Shown: one piece after another, positions 1-8,767 of the stretch | Layout of the letters: every line of letters begins with the position of its first letter | Numbering within the stretch: position 1 is the first letter of the stretch | NCBI GenBank assembly: GCA_003833135.1 | Contig: QZLH01000816.1 | Location: 27,314-58,922 of the forward strand | Source of the DNA: Oehlia diaphana | Taxonomy: Eukaryota; Glomeromycota; Glomeromycetes; Glomerales; Glomeraceae | DNA: 31,609 nucleotides | Direction of reading: 5' to 3' | The notes under the pieces: generated by a model | The model's database searches: none | Told to the model about the DNA's origin: nothing | The model's input: only the letters and a program-made list of their open reading frames with translations | Translations under genes and position numbers: made by a program

Positions 1-1312
1 CTAATAAATGTATATAATAAATTATCTTAATGTATACATCACTACAAATTCTGTACATATTCCGTATGAAAACGTATAAAATCTGTACAAATAATGAACA
101 ATTATTTTTTATAGGGTTATAGAAATAAAATAGATAATCACATAAACTGATTTCATCAATCAAATAGAAAACTGAAAGGTAAAAAAGAATGGTTAAGCCA
201 TGAATTAGTTATGTCATTACACTTAGAGTTTAGAACTAGTTTAATTTTCAAAGACTGAATTTAAAGCAACTGGTTCAATCCATTTCAAACTGATTTTGCA
301 AAACCTGATTGAAACTAAATAATTGAATTACGTATCTTGATATTTCTGGCCGGAATTAAATGTGATTGGTATAAATCTGATCAAATTATAATTTCAGTTA
401 GAATTACAAATCTTGTATAATACAATACAAAATTTTGTAGGATATAATTATCTATAATAGCAATTTTATATAACATAATTTATCTGATGGTTAAACTATT
501 TAGCTGTAATCATGTGATTTAAATTTCGTAATTTGGGCTAACAGTCTAGCACTATAAAGTTTCAATATCAAAACCAGGTTGAGTATTTAGTTGCATCCAC
601 TTTAAACGTAAACTAGTTTTCGTAATATGAATTTGGATTAAACTGAATCATCAAAAATCAGTTGTAAACTGAATTTGAAACTGGATGTACCATTCAATTT
701 CAAACTCTAAATTTATACCAAGTAATAACTACAAAATTTGCTTAATGATGCTAAAAATTATATTCTGAAATTTATGGACAAATAATCATTTTCTAAGAGA
801 TATTCTCTTAAAGTCACGTAAAATTTCAGTGAACTCAGTTTACTTAAAATTACACAGGTGGCTTAGATATCGCATCATGATATGCACAATAAAACATCAT
901 CTGTAATAATACATTACTGGTTCATATTAATCCACAGAATATGCTAAGCGTAATAGTACATCACTGGCATCTGCAATCATCATTTTTACCGAAGATGTTA
1001 ATTGCAGAAGATCTATTAATAAACCCAAATTTTTGTATCACTATACTGATGAATTTTTCCCAATGCTAAGCTGAAAGAAGTTCTAGTATGTTCTAACTCA
1101 TTCATTATACAGTTCTAAATTACTAATAAAAATTACATCCCTGATTTACATTTTGTGAATCGTAAGATAAGGTATTAATAAAAAGAAATTTAAAAATAGA
1201 AATAGAGCCGATTAGAATTAATGATTTACAGATTCTCAGATAAATAGTATATTTTTATTATCCAACATTTCTACTGATGTTAATATATACAAATTACGTG
1301 TATAGGTCAATT
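1..1312. other. Gene-free AT-rich stretch
   Basis: No reading frame with coding character and no RNA gene was seen on either strand. The part between about 220 and 715 repeatedly contains 'aaactg' and 'tttcaaac' type words. Its edges carry the same word in opposite orientation ('ttagagttt' near 223, 'aaactctaa' at 702), so it may be a very old foldback element. That reading is weak. Confidence 0.5.
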
Positions 1313-2029
1313 TATACTTGTAACTGAAACCTTCTAAGGATATGACCAAAACTGAAAATCTGAAATACTATCTGAAATCTTGGCCAAAATCTGAAATTTT
1401 AACCAAAACTTTATACAGTTAACCCTTGTTATAATGAACTCTAGGGTCCAGACCTCAACTTCGCTATATGGTTATAGTGAAAATTTTAAGAGATTTAATT
1501 GGTTAATTCGTTATAGCAAGGGGAAATTTATTATAGTTGTCTAAAAAATTCACTATATTAAGGGTTCGCTATATTAAGGTTTGACTGTATAGGCCAAAAC
1601 TATTTTTTATTATAGGCTTAAAGTCTGAAACCTTTTTTTATTAATTTTATTATTATTTATTTAATTTTTATATTAATAAGCTAAATTATTAAAAAAAAAT
1701 AATAAGAAATATTTGGGATTACTATATATGTATTCATACGTATTTATATATATAGGTCATGAGAATTAGTAATAATTCTGACCAGAATTATTATATATGA
1801 TATATGAATACATATAAAAAAGCTTAAAATTGAAGAAATTTTAAAATAAAGGGTTCAGACTTTCAGGCACATAGTTTCAAATATTTTCAGTCATAATTTT
1901 GGCTATATAAGAGGTTTTGGATATGGTTTTAAATTTCGGCTAGGGTTTCAGTTTCAGAAACAAGATTTATAAATTGAGACTGGCTAAAAATCTGAAACTA
2001 AAACTTGAAGAATTTCAACTACAAGTATA
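1313..2029. mobile_element. Degenerate foldback element with inverted ends
   Basis: The left edge reads TATACTTGTAACTGAAA. The reverse complement of the right edge reads TATACTTGTAGTTGAAA, and similarity continues with substitutions for about 26 bp. The interior is filled with 'tctgaaa' and 'ccaaaact' words on the left and their reverse complements on the right, as expected of a long foldback or MITE-like element. There is no coding capacity. A younger pogo-like MITE sits inside it (1412-1591). A smaller inverted pair around 1722-1815 (tatgtattcata and tatgaatacata) adds further dyad structure. A TA target duplication is possible but not certain. Confidence 0.5.
1412..1591. mobile_element. 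pogo/Tc1-mariner-like MITE
   Basis: The element is bounded by TA on both sides. Its left end is TACAGTTAACCCTTGTTATA and the reverse complement of its right end is TACAGTCAAACCTTAATATA, so the terminal inverted repeats match at most of the first 28 positions. CAGT(C/T)AAACCT...TATA ends flanked by TA are typical of pogo-type members of the Tc1/mariner superfamily. The roughly 176-bp length and absence of a transposase frame make this a non-autonomous copy. The interior also contains copies of the 'gttataatgaac/ttcgctatat' terminal word, so each arm is partly repeated. It interrupts the foldback element at 1313-2029. Confidence 0.72.
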
Positions 2030-3355
2030 GTTAATTATATTTTAATCCATTTTTTGAATAAGAATTAGTTCAGCATGGGTAATTTATTATCTACTATTTT
2101 TACAGATTTTGATCCATGATGAATATTTTTTATTCTGATTTTTTTTAATAAGAATATATCAGCCAATTTAGATTATAATAAATGGTAAATATACTATTAT
2201 TCTGTTAGTATAAGTTTACAGCATATCAATTTAATATATTCATCAAATTTTACTTTTAGCATAATTTTTTCACCTGAAAAGAAGGGTCATATCAAATAAG
2301 CAATATATTTTATTAGATAAGCTGTGTATATTTGCAAATCGTGGAGTATAAGGAGTGTAAAATTTATGCCAATGCTTCCAATAATTTTATTCCTAAAATG
2401 GAGGTCGTCTAAAGTAGGAACAAATCACATGATTTAATGTAATTTTAATTAGATTAATTTTTTATAAAGAAAGATTAATAGAAACTTTAAAATCATAATA
2501 TAAGTATATATTTTATATCTGCTTTGCAAGTTTATTTAAGGAAAAAAAAGTGAATTTTGAATATTATTTTTGACTTTATATATGAATGAACGAAACTTTA
2601 CCGATCATATTCAAAAATAGATAACAAAATTGAAAAAGTCAAATAAATCAAAAACAGCATTCAAAACTCTACTCTGTACTCTAAGTAAACTTGTAGAGCA
2701 GGCAAAAATACATTTATTATATATATTTAGAATGGTTGAATATATGGTAAAAAGTTTTATTTTATGAAAACAATTTTTTTCTGAAGTCACATGATTTGCC
2801 TCCACTTTAGACAACCTTCTGAAATGACTAACTTTTTGCAAAAATATTCATGTGAATCTGTCTGATAATTTTTTATAAATATCCGCCTATTTTCTTTACT
2901 TTTTAATCTATATTATATCATGTTAATAATACAAATTTTTGTATTGAACTGTGTTACAAATGAAGAGAAGTCTGCCTTTTTTATTTTTGAAATAACAAAA
3001 AAAAAATCATTTTGACTTTTAGCTGAAAGGTCTCTTTAGGATCTCACTCTTTAGTCAATACATTATTTTCATATAGACAGTTTATTGAAATGAATAGTAT
3101 CTCATTAAATATATTAGTTCTATTTCTCTTTCTTTAAACATATACTGTAAATGAATTAAATGAATAGAAATGGGAGTGGACTTTAGTTAAAAGCACTTCA
3201 CATAATGTAGATACTGTACTTTATATAAAAAAACCTTTGTAGTGATTTATTAGTAAAATTTTATTAATAAAAAACTTTTCTTTTGCATAAGACCTCACAA
3301 CCAAGCATTTACAAAAAAAAATTTATTATTATTTCATTGCTTGAATATATTGTGG
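2030..3355. other. Gene-free AT-rich stretch with a degenerate inverted repeat
   Basis: No convincing gene was found. The only reading frame of note, on the minus strand at 2611-2841, overlaps the right arm of an inverted repeat and has no recognisable domain. Two arms of about 36 bp, at 2400-2435 and 2784-2819, are reverse complements of each other at roughly three quarters of positions. They share the core GTCTAAAGT and the core CAAATCA. They probably mark the ends of an old element of about 420 bp, but no target duplication is visible. Confidence 0.45.
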
Positions 3356-3658
3356 GGATATGGAGGACCCTGAACATTACTAAAACAACTCAGATTCTGT
3401 GTAACTAAAATTTTAAAATGCAATATCTCAGTCAATATTACACCTAAGAAGATGAAATATATATCAAAATGTTCGTCTCATTGAGACGAATCTAACAAGC
3501 CAAAGATCATTAAAATTCCAATCACTAGATCCTGAGATAGCAAAATTTGAGTTTAAAATTTACATATAACTTTATACATTTGGAACAGAAATTAATTATA
3601 AGGTTTATACAAATTTAGATTTGAGTTTTTTTAGTAATGTTTGGGGTCCTGGATATGG
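3356..3658. mobile_element. MITE with 8-bp target-site duplication (hAT-like)
   Basis: GGATATGG occurs directly outside both ends (3356-3363 and 3651-3658), giving a perfect 8-bp target-site duplication. The element between them (3364-3650, 287 bp) has terminal inverted repeats beginning AGGACCC, matching over 32 bp with four differences. An 8-bp duplication is characteristic of hAT-type transposons and a few other families. No transposase is present, so this is a non-autonomous copy. Near the centre lies a 19-bp hairpin, TTCGTCTCA-t-TGAGACGAA (3472-3490). The high identity of the ends and the intact duplication suggest a comparatively recent insertion. Confidence 0.75.
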
Positions 3659-4127
3659 GATATAAGAAATGCACTAACTTTTTTCATCTTTAAATATAGG
3701 CGCCACTCTGGATTTTAACATTTCTTTTTCAGAAATAAGCTACTATAGACAAGAATCTACTTACTTCTAATAAAAGTCTCTGGAAAAAATTTCAAATTGA
3801 CTAGTAATTTTACCTTACTTTAATTTTTAATATTATTGGTTAATTGATTTAAAAGGAAAAAAATCATAATAATGTAGTGTAATATTTCCTTTTTTAGATG
3901 TAATTTATCTATTTATAGTAGGATTATCAAAATTTTTTATTTTTTTAATGATTTTACCTTAGAGTTATGATGATCTTTATTATAAGTGAGCAGAATCCTT
4001 ATGGACATGATATTATTTTCACAATTATTCCAGGCCTGTATTTTGACATGGGTTCTCTCTTCTAATTATACTAGTATTAATGGGGTGATTCTTTTTGGAT
4101 CCTTGCTGTGAAACTGGCTGTAAAATG
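3659..4127. other. Gene-free AT-rich stretch
   Basis: Nothing recognisable was found between the MITE and the putative promoter of the following pseudogene. No long open frame or structured RNA was seen. Confidence 0.5.
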
Positions 4128-4135
4128 TATAAAAG
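4128..4135 (+). promoter_or_regulatory. Candidate TATA box of the 4261-5270 pseudogene
   Basis: TATAAAAG lies about 125 bp upstream of the first plausible ATG (4261) of the broken coiled-coil gene. It is the best TATA-like match in this stretch and sits in a slightly GC-richer patch. Its function is inferred from position only. Confidence 0.35.
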
Positions 4136-4260
4136 GGATGTGGAATTCACTTTTAGTTTCACTAGCGATAAATCATACTAATAAATCATAAAAAATTATG
4201 CAAAATTACCTGTGATCTAACATACCTGAACATATTTTTTTTTTACTTCACTCTGAAAAT

Positions 4261-5270
4261 ATGTCTGCACTCGTCTTGCAAAACAATGGCTTGTGGCATA
4301 TCTTTGAAGACTTTATAACTTCTATTATTCTTAGTGCCTGTTTCTTGATTATATCATCAGAAACCAATTCTCCAATCACCTTTCTACACATGATAATAAA
4401 ATTGCTAATAAGCTTTCTGCACGTATGACCAAAATTAATGGTGTTCTTACCGCAGCAATCAAAAAAATAAGACACATGATGGAAGTATTACTGCAGAAAT
4501 TGAAAGACTCCTTACTGATGTCTACAAAAAACTTAGCACTGAAGTTAACACTAAAATCGCCAACGAACTTTCCGCACATCTTTTTGAAGTTAATGTTAAT
4601 TCTACTTTCAGTGTGGAGCTTGTCAGAAACAATAATGAACTTAATAAGAAACTTACCAGAGAAATCGCTAAAATCAATTCATATGATGCTGGCTACGCCT
4701 CTGAGGCGCAGAAAATTTTTAATAACATAACTACGAAAGTTAATAATATCAAAGAATTTTGCCATAATGAATTTAGCAGATTATCAAAGATCTCTAAAAC
4801 AAAATAAATCAACATTACGCAGTAGTTCAAAGATCCGATTTTGATCAACTAAGTGTGTCCAATGAATCTGAAGCTAATTCGGCCAATGAATCTGCTAATT
4901 CACAAGGCTCTCAAGCTAATTCGTCTTCAAGCTTTTCAGGTTCTTCTGGTAAGATAAAAACAAAATAATTCTTGATAATCAATGCTTTATGTATTAGGAG
5001 TTTGACTAATTTTTTTTGATTGTAGGCTCAAGCCAAAAATTCGCAAATATTATTTCTGTAATCCGGGAACATCTTTGATAGGATTAAGGGTGCAAATGAT
5101 TATTCTTTAGATCAGACGTGTGCTGTTGTATCGGTTGATATTCTTAGTAGACTTGGGATGGGAGTAATTGGGAAAGATACGATAAAAGGTTTTTACCGTG
5201 GGAAAAATATAAAAGTGAAAACTTAGAAAAAATAGGTGCTTGGATAGATCACTATCATATATATCACTGA
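4261..5270 (+). pseudogene. Broken coiled-coil protein with HTH-like C-terminus
   Basis: Coding-like sequence runs through all three plus-strand frames in a consistent order. An N-terminal piece starts at ATG 4261. A coiled-coil segment rich in Lys, Glu, Asn and Ile follows (about 4335-4801, with words such as ITAEIERLLTDVYKKL). A Ser/Asn/Glu-rich linker (about 4802-4948, NESEANSANESANSQGSQ) comes next. A GT-AG intron lies at 4949-5025 with a TGACTAAT branch-like site, and a C-terminal exon ends at TGA 5268-5270. The last segment (SRLGMGVIGKDTIKGFYRGK, then KTLEKIGAWID) resembles a lambda-repressor-type helix-turn-helix of a kind expected in mycorrhizal fungal proteins. That assignment is by eye. 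Frame changes near 4335, 4465 (A7 run), 4800, 5075 and 5223 disrupt it, mostly at short homopolymers. It is either a recent pseudogene or an intact gene with base-calling indels. Confidence 0.65.
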
Positions 5271-5721
5271 GTAGCGGGAAGCTTCCATTGAAATGAAATC
5301 TTAGGAGTATGCGAGATTTTATGACAATTTAATCCTGTTACATCATCCCGACATTTCAATCATAATCCGACACTCATTCAGATATTTATTATCCCGATAC
5401 TTATTATCCCGACACATAATCATTAATTTTTGCAAAGTATTTTAGAAAATATTAACTGTTACGATAAAACTAAATTTTAATATTTTAATATTACCGTTAC
5501 ATCAATCATATGATTTTACAGAATTTTTTGATTGGCTAATTTTTTCAAAAGAATTATAGAAAACAAAATAGTATAGTATTTATTTAATTTTATTAATACT
5601 AGAGACAGAATACACGATTACCAAAGTATCAAACCCGACCCGTTCAAAATGGTGAAACCCGAAAAATGAAAAAAAAGATTGGTTAGTAAAAATGACTGAA
5701 ACATAAAACTTACCGCTTACT
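5271..5721. repeat. Gene-free stretch with ATCCCGACA-like repeats
   Basis: Between about 5340 and 5415 a loose repeat of the word 'a(t)cccga(c/t)a' followed by 'ttattatc' or 'ttcattcag' occurs four to five times. It recalls, in inverse orientation, the 'tatcgggta' array at the right end of the window. No coding frame was found. Confidence 0.4.
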
Positions 5722-5895
5722 AAAATGTTGAACTAGTACTTTAAAATATAAGAAAATAATTATACTAAATGTTGAACTAGAACTTTAAAATCTAAGAAAA
5801 TAATTATACTAAAATGTTAAACTAGAACTTTAAAATATAAGAAAATAAATATATTAATTGTTGAACTAGAACTTTAAAATCTAAGAAAATAATTA
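5722..5895. repeat. 44/45-bp tandem repeat, four copies
   Basis: Four consecutive copies of a unit containing GTTGAACTAGAACTTTAAAA followed by 'taagaaaataattata' begin at about 5727, 5771, 5816 and 5860, giving spacings of 44, 45 and 44 bp. Copies differ by a few substitutions (for example tagtact/tagaact and atataag/atctaag). No reading frame crosses the array, so this is a non-coding minisatellite. Confidence 0.85.
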
Positions 5896-7256
5896 CTTAA
5901 GGAATTAATTGAGGAAAAATAAAACAAGGTGCTACGGCAATTGTAATCAAATAATAAATGGAGGTGACATATAATAGTACACAATGTATGGTCACATTAT
6001 ACGTCATTATGTCATATAATTGTGTAATAAGAACAAAAATTTTTGCGAAATAGGAAATAGCTTGGGACAATGAATATTATGTTTGTCAAAGTCGGTTGTG
6101 TTATAACGATCGTCGGGACTTTGAATGGTTCCCTTTTGTGAGACATCCAATATTTGAAATTTGCAGTATTCCTAATGATCGAACAATATTGCAAGAAGCG
6201 GTGTTCCCCGATTCTGGATGTTCTCGAGTCAATAAAGGATTAATAAATACTTAAAAGAGATAAATTAACATTTTTAACGTTAGACAGTAATTTACGAAAA
6301 GGTAAAATTTAATAGTTGATGTCTTTGTTCGTTCGTGGATTATCTCAACAACTTAACTATTTTGATTTTCAATTAAATCTTTTCAATGTCAAAACTACAC
6401 GAACTAGGTAGCATAGTATCTCTCATTGATTTTCACCTTCAACAAGTACAAGTTTTTATCTAAGAATTGTCAAAATGTGTCACTGAAACCAATCAATCAT
6501 TCAGACTAAATCTGATCGGTTCGCTCAATAATATCGGTTAAGCAAATGATTTCAACATATTTTGATTTCGTGTTATATATAATTAATAAATTGATTCATA
6601 GAATTTCTTCAAATTAAACCGGTCCAATTAATTTTACGGTTTAATAAAATTCATATTCTCTCTTTTTTTTTAATTGGTACGGCTAGATTTGTTTCTATAA
6701 GGTTTGTTTCTTTATTATATGATACCAATATAATAAGTTTGCAGATCGTTATAATTACGTATTTATTTATATAAGATAAAGCATATGTATTAAAAAGATT
6801 TTTCGGTAATTTATTACATACACGTGATACGAGGTGAAACCTTATGCAGGACAAAATCCGAACGCCCGAATCTGTCATCCTTATAAACCCTTTGGGTTAA
6901 TAAATAATATGTCGTGTCACGTGTAATTAATTTGAAACCGCCGTGGAGACAAGAATAAAGTTAATTTTGTTTAAGAGCTTTTTTTTTTTTGTACTTTATT
7001 TTGATTACTAAATACGAAATTATTGCGGTTAATTCTTTTCGCATTGCATGCGGATTTGATTTTCAAATTTATTGTTAAATATATAATTTCTAAATGGATT
7101 TCTACTGTGTTCTTTTTTTATTTATTAGGCTAGAACGTTAAGTCAATTTCAAATATTACGGATTATTTGTTTTTACATATATATACAACAATTACTACAT
7201 AGTTACAATTATTTAATAAGATCAAATTTGAATATTGTCTCTCTGAGAACTGATAT
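5896..7256. other. Gene-free AT-rich stretch
   Basis: Minus-strand frames at 6012-6194 and 6651-6878 have no recognisable domain and look like chance frames. No RNA gene or element boundary was seen. Confidence 0.5.
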
Positions 7257-7358
7257 AAATTTCACTCATTTACAATCTGGTCGTTTGTAATAAATTCCTT
7301 TCCTTTATAAATATTATCTTTTAAACTATAAAAATTTCACTCATTACAATCTGGTCGT
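7257..7358 (+). repeat. Duplicated 28-bp block upstream of membrane-protein gene
   Basis: The words AAATTTCACTCA and ACAATCTGGTCGT occur as one block at 7257-7284 and again at 7332-7358, differing by a single T. The repeat lies 60-160 bp upstream of the ATG at 7416, in the probable promoter or 5' leader. A role as a duplicated regulatory site is inference from position. Confidence 0.6.
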
Positions 7359-7415
7359 AAAGCATCAATAATTTTTTCATTATAAATTTTATTTTTTTTA
7401 AGAAAAAACTAAAAG

Positions 7416-8734
7416 ATGCAATCTCAAACTGTAATAATTATTGAGAACAGTAACAGGTTTACTGCAGAATCGACAATCTCTTTAATTCTCACTTCCATTA
7501 ACATTATAAGTTGTTCGTATGTTCTAAGTCGATTATATTTTATACGTCGATTAAAAGGTGTTGAAATCAAATATCCAACTTGCTTTGCAATTACATGTAA
7601 GTTTACCCTGCACGTGATTTATTTTACTGAGATTAAGTTCTAATATGTTATCATTTTTTTTTTTTGATTTTTAGGTTTGATTTATTCTATTATACAAATT
7701 ATAAATATTTTTATAAATAATTCAAAATTTCAAAATTATCGAACTGGAATATTTGGCAGAATTTTTGAAAAATTTTATCCAACATTCTTAACTGTAAATC
7801 TATTATTAATTGGATTCTTAGAATTAACAACTTTATCGAAAATGAAAAATAAAATTGATGATGATAATGAAAAAACTGAAAAAACTGAGAAATATGATAA
7901 TAATATGTGGCAAGAAATGTTTTTATTATCTTGGGTTGCTTCCATCTTTAGAATAAATCGTTATGAACAATTGGAATTAAAGTACGTATCATTATCATTT
8001 TTTTTTTTTTGAAATTTCTTTTTTTTTTTCACGATTGATAAATTTTCCTGAGCTATATATGCTATATATTGATCTAACTTTCTTTTAAAATCATAGTTAT
8101 ATACCTCCCAAACGTGCAATATTCGAATATCATTTCAATGCTATTATAATATTCATTGTTATTATAAGCGCAATTTTTTATCTATCTGAATTGAAAAAAA
8201 ATTTACATAAAGTTATTTCACGAGAACTTTTAATAAAAAGATCCTGCAATTATATGAATCCTAATGTTATTAGGGCTTATATATTTTGTATTCTCCCTTT
8301 TCTTTTTCAATGGGTGAGTAAATTCAAACTTTATAGGGCTCGCTATTGTTCGCATAGCATTTAATATTTAAATATATTAAATTATTTTAATTATATATTT
8401 ATTTATTTTTTAGTCTTTGATCTTATTTTATAATATTATGAAATCAATTGGAATTAATGATTTATCTTTGAACATTCTATTGATAATTGGTAAGTACTTT
8501 ATATAACTTATTTTATATATATATTTATAATTATACTGTATATATATATACTCAAATTTTATGAAATTTTTTGTTTTAGCTGTAAATATTGGAGGAATTG
8601 GATATGGAATATCATACTTTATTTATGAACGAAGATATCTTTACACTAATTTCTCAAATGACAATCCAATAATACTTTCATATGGTACTTTATTACCAAC
8701 AGACGACCAATTAATTTCTGTATCAACACAATAG
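7416..8734 (+). CDS. Polytopic (about seven-TM) membrane protein, five exons
   Basis: Five exons join into one open frame of 311 residues: 7416-7596, 7675-7981, 8097-8313, 8414-8489 and 8580-8734. All four introns have GT-AG borders (GTAAGT, GTACGT, GTGAGT and GTAAGT donors) and all junctions keep the frame, which strongly supports the model. Hydrophobic segments lie at about residues 20-43, 55-74, 94-113, 140-153 (short), 175-193, 221-243 and 253-276. A very charged loop (KNKIDDDNEKTEKTEKYDNN) separates the third and fourth. The count suits a seven-transmembrane receptor-like protein, but no diagnostic GPCR motif is visible, so the function is unknown. There is no cleavable signal peptide. 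The protein ends in a polar tail of about 35 residues. AATAAA follows the stop at 8762. Confidence 0.8.
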
Positions 8735-8761
8735 TCTCCCTACTTTTAGACTTTCTTTTTC

Positions 8762-8767
8762 AATAAA
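8762..8767 (+). terminator. Candidate polyadenylation signal (AATAAA)
   Basis: AATAAA lies 28 bp after the stop codon of the membrane-protein gene, and a second 'caataaaa' follows near 8788. The position suits 3'-end formation. In DNA this AT-rich the motif is also common by chance. Confidence 0.4.

Noticed and set aside
1045..1082. CTGATGA...GAAAG resembling a hammerhead ribozyme core
   Set aside because: The sequence between the two core boxes cannot form stem II and no flanking stems are visible.
6651..6878. 75-codon minus-strand frame
   Set aside because: No domain, no splice context and composition like chance frames in this DNA.
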